A stretch of DNA of 57,627 nucleotides from a virus, in the IMG/VR virus record IMGVR_UViG_3300005336_000007, positions 1 through 57,627 of that record. The stretch is one strand, 5' to 3'. The notes below the pieces were generated by a model. It was not told the origin of the DNA. It saw nothing but the letters and a program-made list of their open reading frames with translations, and did no database searches. How positions within the stretch are numbered: the stretch's first letter is position 1; each line of letters begins with the position of its first letter. The translations under genes were made by a program, and so were the position numbers. Of the stretch, positions 14,175-23,300 are shown piece by piece.

Positions 14175-14680
14175 TGTCGCGTCGCCTCAAACCCTTTCAG
14201 TATCGCCTTGTCCAGCGTACTGTCAGCGCCTGAAGGCGTCGCTGCGCCAGTCGCAACAGACGTTTCCGACTTCACAAATGCCTCAACTGTAAGTAACAAC
14301 ATGCTGACTGAACCAAGGATGCCGATGATCGTAGTCCGTCGCGCACTTGGCGGAAGGTTCAGTAGCGCATCTCCAACCAGGCGCAACACACTCCGTACAT
14401 TGTCAAGCATGGATGACGAGGCAGGAATGTCAGCAGCAGCAAGGGCACTCTTCAACTTCTCCAGCGCGGGAATTACTTTCGCTTCAACTGTGGTTGTGAG
14501 ATCTTGAGCGTTGAGTAGGTTGAGAAGCGGCGTAGCTTCTTTGACAATGTCGATGACAAAGCCTGTGACCTTGACGGCCTTCTCTTTGGAGACGCCGCAA
14601 GAGGGGGAGGATGAGCCTGTACCAACGGCAAGTCCAGCGAGCCCGAGGCTGGTAGTGACGATCATGTCGCGTCGGTTCAT
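14171..14680 (-). CDS. exported protein with twin-arginine-like or lipoprotein signal
   Basis: 169 residues from the ATG at 14678-14680 (GAGGA before it). N-terminus NRRDMIVTTSLGLAGLAVG is a signal peptide with two arginines, followed by a cysteine near residue 28 (SSSPSCG), not a perfect lipobox. The mature part is helical with a second hydrophobic helix (IIGILGSVSMLLLTVEAFV). Possibly an outer spanin or other envelope component of the lysis region. Confidence 0.6.
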   Translation of the reverse strand: MNRRDMIVTTSLGLAGLAVGTGSSSPSCGVSKEKAVKVTGFVIDIVKEATPLLNLLNAQDLTTTVEAKVIPALEKLKSALAAADIPASSSMLDNVRSVLRLVGDALLNLPPSARRTTIIGILGSVSMLLLTVEAFVKSETSVATGAATPSGADSTLDKAILKGFEATRQ

Positions 14681-14799
14681 TCGGCTTCCTCTTTCTTCTG
14701 ATTCGCTAAGCACTCATCCTCGGCATGATGAAGATTCACCGGAGCCGGATACCACTCCTTACAGTAATGGCATTGCGCCTCTTCGTAGTCAGGTTTCAT
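14677..14799 (-). CDS. zinc-binding miniprotein, 40 residues
   Basis: QCHYCKEWYPAPVNLHHAEDEC contains CxxC plus H-x4-C, a short zinc finger. GAGGGGAAGAA precedes the ATG. It overlaps both neighbours as ATGA. Function unknown. Confidence 0.55.
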   Translation of the reverse strand: MKPDYEEAQCHYCKEWYPAPVNLHHAEDECLANQKKEEAE

Positions 14800-15152
14800 T
14801 TCTTCCCCTCCATCGCTTTCTCAAGATCATCTTTAGACGAGCCCTCCGGCATCGCAAGCGCAGTATCAATTCTTTCCTCAGTCTTGTTCGCGCGTTTCTG
14901 CAACTCGGTCACGCCGATAGTCAAACCCCAGGCGATCAGTCCGATAGTTACAGCCTGTGCAATGACCTGTTGATTGAATACTGCGCCCTGAGACAGCAGT
15001 AACAGAAACTCTCCAGCCTGAGCGGCTATAAACGCGAGCAACACAGGCATCCATCGGGGCATGTCAACCGCCATGCGCACACCATCAACTACCATCTTTG
15101 CAATGAACCCTGCTCCGGCCGCGGCTTGAACGAATGTGGCGAGGTTTTCCAT
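14796..15152 (-). CDS. holin-like membrane protein
   Basis: 118 residues: a weakly hydrophobic N-terminal helix, two clear membrane helices (MPVLLAFIAAQAGEFLLLL and AQAVTIGLIAWGLTIGV) and a charged coiled-coil tail (TELQKRANKTEERIDTAL...LEKAMEGKK), the classic layout of phage holins. No Shine-Dalgarno sequence; a GATAAC box lies 8 bases before the ATG. No muralytic enzyme was recognised nearby, which leaves the assignment tentative. Confidence 0.6.
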   Translation of the reverse strand: MENLATFVQAAAGAGFIAKMVVDGVRMAVDMPRWMPVLLAFIAAQAGEFLLLLSQGAVFNQQVIAQAVTIGLIAWGLTIGVTELQKRANKTEERIDTALAMPEGSSKDDLEKAMEGKK

Positions 15153-15424
15153 AGAGCGATGTTATCACGGAACTGTGGCATACGTGGCAGAAAAGTGTGC
15201 AGATGCGGATTCGCTCCTGAAAAACAGACACGGCCCATTCCCTGCTCGAAAGGGCTGCTTCCGATGTGCTATACTGCATTCGCTTGATCGGCCCGTCTTC
15301 AGCAGCGGTAAACCGTTCTTGCTTGCGCCTGAGAGATTCGCTTAGCGTTTCGCGCTTGCACACTTTGAAAGCCGTGGCCTAGGTAAACGCGGCGGACAAG
15401 TGACCAGTGAGCCTCAGTCGCTAT
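15153..15424. other. intergenic region upstream of tRNA-Pro
   Basis: 272 bases without a convincing gene on either strand. It must hold the promoter for the minus-strand operon at 15152 and may hold one for the + strand RNA genes; a TATACT at about 15271 lacks a clear -35. Confidence 0.4.
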
Positions 15425-15500
15425 CGGGGTGTAGCGCAGATGGCCGCGCGCTTGCCTTGGGAGCAAGAGGACGCAAGTTCGAGTCTTGCCACCCCGACCA
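15425..15500 (+). tRNA. tRNA-Pro, anticodon TGG
   Basis: A full cloverleaf: acceptor CGGGGTG/CACCCCG (perfect 7 bp, C1-G72 as usual for tRNA-Pro), D arm GCGC/GCGC with a GG-containing loop, anticodon arm CTTGC/GCAAG with loop CTTGGGA, T arm GCAAG-TTCGAGT-CTTGC, discriminator A and encoded CCA. The loop gives anticodon TGG, reading CCN proline codons. Confidence 0.95.
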
Positions 15501-15605
15501 GTTTGACAATTTGGCCCACGCGACAAGAGTGAGCGCATTTGCTCCCATCCCATCTTGTTTGTATGCGAATCGACGCATGTCTTAACGCGGGGGCCAATTA
15601 AACGT

Positions 15606-15775
15606 GACGCAAAAGCGTGTGCCTTGCCGAATTGACGGGCCAGCGGAAACGCTCGGGTGTAAACTTGGCGCTACTCCGTGAAAGTCGGAGACACGGTTCG
15701 CGGCCTGATCCGGCCCCGGCCCAATGTCGGACGCGGGTTGCGGCAAAGTCCTTGGATTGAATCCGAGGCACACAC
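15606..15775 (+). ncRNA. putative structured RNA downstream of tRNA-Pro
   Basis: No credible ORF. Nested complementary segments on the + strand: GTGTGCC (15617-15623) with GGCACAC (15767-15773); TTGCCG (15624-15629) with CGGCAA (15741-15746); GGGCC (15637-15641) with GGCCC (15718-15722). Inside are hairpins AGCG-GAAA-CGCT (15642-15653, GNRA tetraloop), CTCCG...CGGAG (15674-15690) and GGCC...GGCC (15702-15715). The 3-prime part has a T-arm-like hairpin CTTGG-ATTGAAT-CCGAG next to the closing stem. G-U pairs and the GNRA loop favour the + strand. Class unknown. Confidence 0.5.
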
Positions 15776-15809
15776 GAAGGCTGAGCCTAACCGCTTGGCC
15801 TTTTGTGTT

Positions 15810-15884
15810 TCAACTGACATTCACCTTCACCACGGCAATTCCGCATCCTGACGAAAACGTGATCGTCCTGCTCTGTTTCTTCAT
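15810..15884 (-). pseudogene. remnant 3-prime end of a tail-spike gene
   Basis: The 24-codon frame MKKQSRTITFSSGCG...VVKVNVS ends in TGA and matches the last 23 residues of the spike at 17077 (KKQSRTITF...VKVNVI) at 17 of 23 positions. It starts exactly where the methyltransferase gene stops (ATGA). It looks like the original 3-prime end of the spike gene, displaced when the HNH/methyltransferase cassette brought in a replacement end. Confidence 0.7.
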
Positions 15885-16519
15885 CCCATCTTCGCATTAA
15901 TTGCGATCCATTCTGAGTAAGCGGGCGGGATCGCTTCTTTTAACCCTCGGAAATCCATCCAGTCGATACCGTAGGCCAACGGGGCGTTTTTAACTGACTT
16001 GTAATGACCCGGTTGCCGAATGGCTCTGCTGTTCGCTCCTGCGGTAGTAACCAGCAATGGCGGTTGTAGGTGATTGCATTTTGGCGGTTCAGGCACGGAG
16101 AATCCCTTCACCTCAAACCATCGATGACGTTGTGAGCGAAGTCCGAACATGGAACCGCATAGCATAAATGGATTTTCAAGCAGGTTTCGAGCACCGCTTA
16201 CATTTTCAATAACATAAGGAGGCTTCAGCCTTAGTCGGAGGTCTCTGATGTGGTCGGGATGGTCTTCCCGATTACGTAAAGGTGTAACTTGGGAGTACCG
16301 CTGGCATGGCGGACTAGCCCATGTCAAATCATAACCATCGAGCGCAAATGTCATGGCATCAGCAAGAATAAATTTGAACGGATAGCGCGGTTGCGGATTG
16401 ATATCTACACCGATGATCTCTGCGTCCGGCCACGCACGATGTAGCCCCATTGCCGCGCCACCAGCCCCGCAGAATAGATCCAATACTCGTAAGCGTCTCG
16501 CTTGATGTTGGCTTTTCAT
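15881..16519 (-). CDS. small C5-cytosine DNA methyltransferase
   Basis: 212 residues from the ATG at 16517-16519, which overlaps the HNH stop as ATGA. Motifs: I DLFCGAGGAAMG (near 13), IV SPPCQ with the catalytic Cys (near 69), VI YVIENV, VIII QRHRWFE, and a C-terminal EAIPPAYSEWI in the place of motif X. About half the size of host C5 methylases, with a very short target-recognition region. It probably protects phage DNA from restriction. A paralogue is at 43796. Confidence 0.85.
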   Translation of the reverse strand: MKSQHQARRLRVLDLFCGAGGAAMGLHRAWPDAEIIGVDINPQPRYPFKFILADAMTFALDGYDLTWASPPCQRYSQVTPLRNREDHPDHIRDLRLRLKPPYVIENVSGARNLLENPFMLCGSMFGLRSQRHRWFEVKGFSVPEPPKCNHLQPPLLVTTAGANSRAIRQPGHYKSVKNAPLAYGIDWMDFRGLKEAIPPAYSEWIAINAKMG

Positions 16520-16986
16520 GGAATATGCTTCCACAACTTCCGTTGGCAAATCCGCAAAATCGTGACCGGATGAACGCCGTACAGTCTGCCCAGATGCACT
16601 AAGTTTGCTCTGCCTGTCTCATACTGCATTCGTATGGCGATTACTTTTTCGGTATTTAGCTTGACCCGGCGGCCCATACGTTCACCTCTAGCCTCTCGGC
16701 CTTTACGCATTTTATCTGCCGTATTATCTGCGCGGGTTCCTAAGAATAGGTGTGATGGTCTGACGCAAGGCGGGTTGTCGCAGTGGTGAAGTATCCACAT
16801 TCCCTCAGGGGCTGGCCCATGAGCCATCTCATAAGAGACACGGGCGGCACTAACGTGACCAACCCCCTTTTTCACCCTGCCGTATCCATCAGATTGTCGA
16901 TAGCCCTGCCAGAGCCAGCAACCCTCGGGCACGATTTTAACTTTTAGTAAGAATCTCTCAACGAATGATAAACTGCGGGTATCCAT
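16516..16986 (-). CDS. HNH homing-type endonuclease
   Basis: 156 residues. CWLWQGYRQSDGYG, then HHCDNPPCVRPSHLFLGTRADNTADM-type sequence, is the HNH_3 pattern with its metal-binding cysteines and histidines; a C-terminal segment (VIAIRMQYETGRANLVHLGRLYGVHPVTILRICQ) looks like a helix-turn-helix for target binding. Coupled to the methyltransferase. The pair sits between the intact spike gene and a remnant of its 3-prime end, as expected of a homing insertion. Confidence 0.85.
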   Translation of the reverse strand: MDTRSLSFVERFLLKVKIVPEGCWLWQGYRQSDGYGRVKKGVGHVSAARVSYEMAHGPAPEGMWILHHCDNPPCVRPSHLFLGTRADNTADKMRKGREARGERMGRRVKLNTEKVIAIRMQYETGRANLVHLGRLYGVHPVTILRICQRKLWKHIP

Positions 16987-17076
16987 ACTCGAAACTCGTC
17001 CTTTCGGGTTTAGGTAGGAGCGGGTATGCGCTAGAACCGCATGCCCTGCTCCGTCAATTATCTCACAGTCTTGCCT

Positions 17077-19194
17077 CTAAATCACATTGACTTTTACACT
17101 CACCGAACCGCATGAAGACTGAAACGTGATAGTTCTGCTTTGTTTTTTGGTCCGCACCTGAAATTGTTTCATCGTACTTGTCGGCCCTGCATTCCAACTG
17201 AGCGGCGACACAGTTATCTGCCCGTCAGGAACGATAGCTCTGACCTCAGTTGGCCCACTGACATTCTGCAACGTGACTGAGATAACACCTGTACCATTGC
17301 GCGGAATGGAGACTGACGCAGGAGCAGAGATTGAGCACTGTGGCGGCGGTGGATCTACGACATTCTTGACTGTGACGTTAATCTTCCCGTCTCCTGCCTG
17401 TCCGGTCAAATTCCACGCTCGCACCCAAATAGAATGAACACCATCAGACAACTTTTTCGTGTCGTATTTGAACTCGTAAGGCGCAGATGTTAGATGGCCG
17501 GACGTTACTTCATCCACAAGTAAGTAAACATCTCCAATTGGAGCGTTTGTAACTGTAGCAGTAACAGTAATCTGTCCTGAGACTGTTTCTCCGTTACGAG
17601 GTGAGGTGAGAGTGACCACTGGAACCGGATCGGGCGGTGGTGGTTCAGACGTGCCCTGTTGTGCGGCTAAGAGCGCATCCATGTCGCAGCCGGGATCTTT
17701 TCCATCTGTAGCTTTGCCTTTGTAGGGAGAGTCGGCAGCGAGCTTGAAATCGGGGCCAAGTTTTACTTCAGCCCATGTTGGCGGGTAGAAGTTCTTAGGC
17801 GGATAGAGATTTGTACTCGCTCGCGCGATCACGTTTCCTTCTGCTGTCCACGTCCCCGGTGAGTAAGCATTAAAAGTAGCCGCCCCTTCAGGTACGTTTG
17901 CGCCAACTCCCTCGCCGTCGCCCCGAATCCCAAAACCCGAGTAATCGCCAAGGTTATTATTGAACTTCAGCCCTTTAGTCACGCGACCGTACATGACGAA
18001 GATATTGCCGTCTTTGATAATCCACGTGTTGTGTTCGATCTGTACGTCTTCACCGCTGTTTGGGCCTTGAAACGCGAGCCGATCCACGATGAACAGGTTA
18101 TTTCTGTAGTAGAGTCGCTTGCCGATTGCGCTCACCTTTGGTGGATTCTCAATCAGCAGCATGTTCAATCCCGCTTCTGAAATGACGATGTTGTGCTGGA
18201 ACAGTAGATCCTCAGTCACGGACCAAGGCGCAGTTGAGTCCTGATTGTTGCATTTGATGACGATTCCAGATCCCGCTTGAGACTGTGTCCAGTTATTCTC
18301 AAACACGTTTCCTTCGACAATTAACTGCCGCGCATTCTTGGTCTCAAACAGATTCTTCACTGACCATCGTTTAGCCGTGTTCCCACGTGAGTCAATATAC
18401 CTTGGTCTATTCCACGCACTTGAATCGTTTGGGTCTTCATCCAGTCCGGGCTTGATTACCGTTGTCCACGTAACGCTTTGGCCAAATGGTGACTTGAAGT
18501 TGAGTTGATCGTAAGGATTCCAACTCTTAGGCTTAAAGACATGGTTCTGTCGAATATCAATGTTTGTAGGGATCAGCCCTTGGATCTTCGGATCAGCTCC
18601 GCCGAACATGATATTTTCCCCGGCCGCCTCAAAGTAACCATTGATGACGCGAAACGGCCCTGGCCCTGCCCAACCACAAATTGCCTGACTATCTACGTCT
18701 GCACTGTGGATATCTGAAATGTAAGTGTTGAGGATGTCAGTGCTTGCTGAGTTCAACGCGACGCCGCGGACACTGGCACGATCGGCGTGGCCGTGGATGT
18801 ACATCCGGTCCAAGGTGAGCGTGTGCGGGATGTCTTCAAGAACTGCCTGATCACCGTCGCCCAACGCAATCAATGTGTGAATGTCAGTTGTAGGGTCGTG
18901 GGTCACTTCCAGCCCGAGCAGCTTAATCTCCCGCGCTCGTGCCTTCGTCTTAATCGCTCTGTCACCCACTGGAGCAATCAACTTCGGCATCTTCCCTGCA
19001 TCATCAGGTAAGACACGCTTGTCAGGCGCGAGCTCTGACAGTCGTGAACTCTGCAACGTGAGCGGCTTGTCAGGCGGAAGAATGATCGGCCCCGTAAAGG
19101 TTGCGCCCGCTTCGAGCGCGAGAACCGAACCTGATGGGCATGTATCGACAATTGTTTGCGGACTCTGGCCGGCGCCGACGTTGATTTGAGCCAT
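17077..19194 (-). CDS. tail spike with beta-helix and Ig-like domains
   Basis: 705 residues. Residues about 10-500 resemble right-handed beta-helix, pectate-lyase-like proteins (GATFTGPIILPPDKPLTLQ, repeated N-V-F and I-E-H-N-T turns such as IVEGNVFENN, LFQHNIVI, IEHNTWII). Then a proline linker and an Ig-like domain (VTLTSPRNGETVSGQITVTATV...GVHSIWVRAWN), and a last beta domain. It probably binds or cleaves a host surface polysaccharide. The last 23 residues are duplicated as a remnant at 15810. Confidence 0.75.
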   Translation of the reverse strand: MAQINVGAGQSPQTIVDTCPSGSVLALEAGATFTGPIILPPDKPLTLQSSRLSELAPDKRVLPDDAGKMPKLIAPVGDRAIKTKARAREIKLLGLEVTHDPTTDIHTLIALGDGDQAVLEDIPHTLTLDRMYIHGHADRASVRGVALNSASTDILNTYISDIHSADVDSQAICGWAGPGPFRVINGYFEAAGENIMFGGADPKIQGLIPTNIDIRQNHVFKPKSWNPYDQLNFKSPFGQSVTWTTVIKPGLDEDPNDSSAWNRPRYIDSRGNTAKRWSVKNLFETKNARQLIVEGNVFENNWTQSQAGSGIVIKCNNQDSTAPWSVTEDLLFQHNIVISEAGLNMLLIENPPKVSAIGKRLYYRNNLFIVDRLAFQGPNSGEDVQIEHNTWIIKDGNIFVMYGRVTKGLKFNNNLGDYSGFGIRGDGEGVGANVPEGAATFNAYSPGTWTAEGNVIARASTNLYPPKNFYPPTWAEVKLGPDFKLAADSPYKGKATDGKDPGCDMDALLAAQQGTSEPPPPDPVPVVTLTSPRNGETVSGQITVTATVTNAPIGDVYLLVDEVTSGHLTSAPYEFKYDTKKLSDGVHSIWVRAWNLTGQAGDGKINVTVKNVVDPPPPQCSISAPASVSIPRNGTGVISVTLQNVSGPTEVRAIVPDGQITVSPLSWNAGPTSTMKQFQVRTKKQSRTITFQSSCGSVSVKVNVI

Positions 19195-19224
19195 AGGGGA
19201 TTGTCCTTTCAGTGCTTCAGTTTA

Positions 19225-19914
19225 TCAGTAATGTGCCCAGACTGTGCGCAGATCGTTGAATCGAGTTGTTAACTCACCACTTGATAGCACGCTGTTCCAG
19301 TAGGCCACGTAGGCGATGTCACCAAGGAAGCGATCCAAGTTTCCGCCCCTTATGCCTATACCAGCAAATCGTCTTGTAAAATTCGCTGCTTGAGTACCTG
19401 ATCCGTCTGCGGTGCCATTCAGATAAAACGCAAAGTTGTTCGTGGCATCATCGAAGGTAACGGCGACGGTAAAGAAATCCGTTGTGTTCAGCGAAGTGGT
19501 CGAGACTCCGACCGCCCCGACATCCAACTCATGTAATTCTATCTTGCTGGATCTTATTCCGAAGAGAGGCGCATTACTGCCGTTGCTTCTGTCGGCAAGT
19601 ATCGTCCGGAAGTTGCTGCCGGTGCCCGTGCATTTCACCACTGCAATGACAGTGATCGTTGCATCTGTGCTGTTACCAGTAAAATCCAGCCCTGTCACTC
19701 CACCATCGCAACGACAGATTGAATGCCCGTTTAAGATATTAGTTTTCAACACGGGACCGGAACCGACTACCGCAGAAGCATCTCGGTTATTACCGGATGA
19801 GTCGTCCCATAGCGTGATAAAAGAGTCATCGCTGCCCGTCAGGGTGCGGGCATCAAACTCTACTTCTGGTGGTGTAAAACTAAGCACATCACCCCCGCCT
19901 GATAGGATAATCAT
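19225..19914 (-). CDS. LamG/concanavalin-like virion protein
   Basis: 229 residues. EFDARTLTG then LWDDSSGNNRDA...ILNGHSICRCDG, VAVTFDDATNNFAFYLNG and FLGDIAYVAYWNSVLS are hallmarks of LamG-like jelly-roll domains on phage tails. Probably a carbohydrate-binding tail or fibre component, between spike and tip genes. Confidence 0.7.
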   Translation of the reverse strand: MIILSGGGDVLSFTPPEVEFDARTLTGSDDSFITLWDDSSGNNRDASAVVGSGPVLKTNILNGHSICRCDGGVTGLDFTGNSTDATITVIAVVKCTGTGSNFRTILADRSNGSNAPLFGIRSSKIELHELDVGAVGVSTTSLNTTDFFTVAVTFDDATNNFAFYLNGTADGSGTQAANFTRRFAGIGIRGGNLDRFLGDIAYVAYWNSVLSSGELTTRFNDLRTVWAHY

Positions 19915-19919
19915 AGTCG

Positions 19920-20315
19920 TTAGCTCGCAGGCTGCGTCACTGAGAATGAAGTAATAGTCACTGTCTGACCGCTCACGATGGACGTTGATGTTAATTCAAT
20001 CTCCCCGCCACCGCCCGTTCCTGTCACCTCGCCATCATAGAAGCGTGAGCCCGCAGACGATTCAATACGAAACCATCCTGCCGTACCGGTCGCCCCCGCC
20101 GTACCAGACCATGTACCAGACTTCGCGGCAGTTCCACCTGAACTCGCAGCCATCGCGTCAGCCGGCAACGTGATTGTTACAAGCAGCGTGCCCGTAGCTC
20201 CGCCGCCCGCCGAAGGTTGCGTGCCCGTATAGATTTTTAGCGTCGCATTATTGAAATCGTCGCCAATTGAATCTACTTGGCGATTCCGGGCCGCGTCGTT
20301 AAGTCTCTCTGCCAT
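19920..20315 (-). CDS. virion-associated protein of conserved unknown type
   Basis: 131 residues: NDAARNRQVDSIGDDFNNATLKIYTGTQP...LLVTITLPADAM...GTAGWFRI...FYDGEVTG. This pattern is common in phages next to tip and fibre genes. Role unknown; rich in Gly, Ser and Thr. Confidence 0.7.
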   Translation of the reverse strand: MAERLNDAARNRQVDSIGDDFNNATLKIYTGTQPSAGGGATGTLLVTITLPADAMAASSGGTAAKSGTWSGTAGATGTAGWFRIESSAGSRFYDGEVTGTGGGGEIELTSTSIVSGQTVTITSFSVTQPAS

Positions 20316-20324
20316 CTTATGCTC

Positions 20325-23300
20325 CTATGGGATTGTATAAGTTCCGCCACCAGCAGGGTTGGGCTCGCCTGCGCCACTCTCTGTAATCATGGGAATGTTA
20401 AAACTGCCTGTTCCAGTCCACGCCGCATTGCCAGCGCCACTGAATGTAACCATCGGCGTAATCCACTCACCTTGCGCAGCGCCAAGACCAATCGCTATCG
20501 TCGCACACGGGCCAATAGCAGACTTCACGCCAAACCCTGACACTGCCTGTAGGCACACTTCATAAACTCCCGGTGTAGCCGCAAGGATTTCAAAGGTGCC
20601 ATGCAGTGTATCGTCAGGAATGACTTTAGCATTTGCGATCTCCTGTGAGCCTCCGGGTTTGGTCACGTAGACGATTGCATATTGCCCCGGATAATAAGTT
20701 CCGCCGAAGATGATGCCGCCGACAATCGTAGAGACGCCGCCTATGCCATCATTGCCTTGTTCTAATCCATCAGGCGGGAATGTAACCGTGTCAAACTCCA
20801 GCGCAGGGGCTTCACCTAGATAGTTAACTAGCGCACTTGGAAGCGGTACTTGAGTTTGCAGCACCGCATCATCAAATGCTGAAGTCGAATACAGTCTACA
20901 GGTGAACGATGCCTCGAATTTCTGATTGTAGCTGATGTCCTCAATCGTGACCGGAACATTGCGCCACTCACCCGAGTCGTCGGAGAGACAAACCACATCT
21001 CCGATCTCGAGCAGTAGTGGCTCGCCCGCCGCGCTCCACTTGAAGAAGAAGTCAAGATCGCGAAACTTTGCCAGATAACCATTCAGTAATCGTGAGGCTT
21101 GATTGAAATTATCCACTGCGGAGAGATCTATTGTCGTGCTGTTAATCTCCCCAACCTCATCCTGATGCCGTTCATCGTTGATTGTTAGCGGCTGCTCAGC
21201 AAAGTCCCATATTGCTTCTCGATAAGTTCCTTTGACTTGGTTGATTAACGACTGTCTGCCGCCCTCGGGCCATCCGAATGAGCCATCAAGATGTGTGGCC
21301 CTCGTTGTGTCGGCATAGGCTAGGGCTCGCTGCGCATCCGAATACATCACACGGAGAATCTCTTCTCCTGTGGTATTGAGTTTTGGCGCATGTTCGGCTG
21401 TGACTACTGGAAGAGAGTTAATTGAGAATCCCGATCCATTGTTATTGTTCACCACGAGCATGAGATCGGAATTCGCCTCAACTGAAACAAACCAGTCAAT
21501 CGAATCCGCTCCCGCTGGCAGTGAAACTCCAGGTACGTCAATCTGCTTGTTTGCGATGATCGTGATCGCGCCTATGTTGGAAATATTCGTATTCCCGTTT
21601 GCGTTACGATAGGCATAAGCGACAAGGTAAGTGCCGGCTGCAAGCGTTCCCGTGGATGATGTGAGGGTTGGCGCCGTAACCGGATCATCCAACTCAGCAA
21701 AGTGAGCTTCTTCTATAGGCGTCGTGAAGCTCAGTTCACCGTACTTGCAGAAGATTCCTACTGTAGTCGGATTTGATCCCGATCTCCAGGCTTCGATATA
21801 TTCATTGAGAATCGGTTCAGCGTTGATTGCACAGGTCAACTGACAAGCCATTGTGAGGTTATCAATTGAGGCATCTACATCTTCCTGCGTGGCGATGATC
21901 GAAACCGTGAAACCATCGATCGTGATTGAGATCTCATCCCCGACCGCACACGAACCCGCTATTTCAACTGAGCCACTAGCAGCCACTGAGGATGATCCAC
22001 CAGTGAGGCTCGCTCCCGCCGCTGTCGCGGTCATAGTTCCTGAAGTGCTGTTTGCTGAGTAAGGAATGCCATTACCATCAGCAGAGTAGCTTGATGAAGT
22101 AACGGGACGGACTTCAGAGGTTAGTTTGTGAGCCCCAATGAGGATCTTTCCGCGTAACTCATCAACCCCTTCTAAGGCCCCTTCGAGCCGCTTCCACGGC
22201 GTGACATCCAAGAGTTTGATTGATGTCGCTGCAGCCGCCGCATCCGCTCGCAGAAAGGAGTGATCTACAGGCCGCTCGCAGTCAACCACTAACCGACCGT
22301 GACGATCCCAACGATTGAAGCCGCGACAACTTGCGTACAAGTTGTCGTAAAGAAAGTCTACGGCCTTCTTTTTATCCGTGAGGACCATTCCCGCCGTGTA
22401 GCGCTTGCGGTACTTCGTCTTAACCGTCAGCGATGTCGGTGGAGTTGCGGGGTCGAAGAATTCATATTCCGCCTCACGTGCCCAATAACCTCCCGGCCGT
22501 TGCGGTTGAAACAGGAAGTCAGCCGTTCCAAAGAAACTGAGTGGCCCTATCAATCCGGTTGAAGTGAAGCGTTTGTAATCAACTCCCGCATGGGTAGTTT
22601 CACTATTGGGCAATAAACATCTCTCAGCATTGGATACGTCTTTGACTGCTCCTGTCGTGTAAGCTGCCGTGATCGCGGTTTGATGCTGGCCTACGTGGGC
22701 TAGAGGCAGATTCAAGTAAGCGGGATCGGTGATAACGTGGATTGCGAGATCAATTGGATTATCCGTCCACGCATCATTGCCGTTATCGTAACTCCCGAAC
22801 ACACTATCTATGCGTCCCGTGCCAAGCATGACGCCCGCAGAGACGCCAGAGCAGACACGTACCACCTGTCCCGCAATTAACGAAGTCACATCAGGTGCGG
22901 GATCGGAAACAACAATGTCTGAGCCAATACATCTTGCTGTAACGTATGCCAGTTTGGAGTGATATTCACCACCGGGAAACACCGTGTCTTGCGTCTGTGT
23001 TCCCACACCACCGTACTCGCCTAAATGTTTCGTGACTTCGAGTGGCTGGCTGAGGTTGGGCGATTCATTCTTGAGTGTCACGAAGTCCTTGATCGGCCCT
23101 CGGCATCCGCCCTTCTTAAACCAGATCGTCTCTCCAGCGTCCTTGTATTGAATGGTGAAGAGTCGATGCAGCCATCGGCCTAACACTACCGGGACAGGCT
23201 GACCGTAGGGCGTGGTGTTGTAAGTCGAGTTGTCAACTGTTGTTTTCTTCCGACTAATGCCGGGAAGGATGTTTAGTACCTTTTTCCAAAACGACTCGTT

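Noticed and set aside
13082-14507. Long + strand ORFs opposite the lysis-region genes
   Set aside because: They are antisense to minus genes that overlap each other by ATGA, and lack starts with ribosome binding sites.
15650-15770. Cobalamin riboswitch or group I intron at the structured RNA
   Set aside because: Some local words fit (GGAA...GGTGTAAA, GTGTGCCTTGC) but the B12 box, and the GACTA and ATAGTCC core elements of group I introns, are missing.
15606-15775. tmRNA
   Set aside because: Only the D-loop-like word and a T-arm-like hairpin fit; the length is half or less of a tmRNA, there is no tag frame and no CCA.
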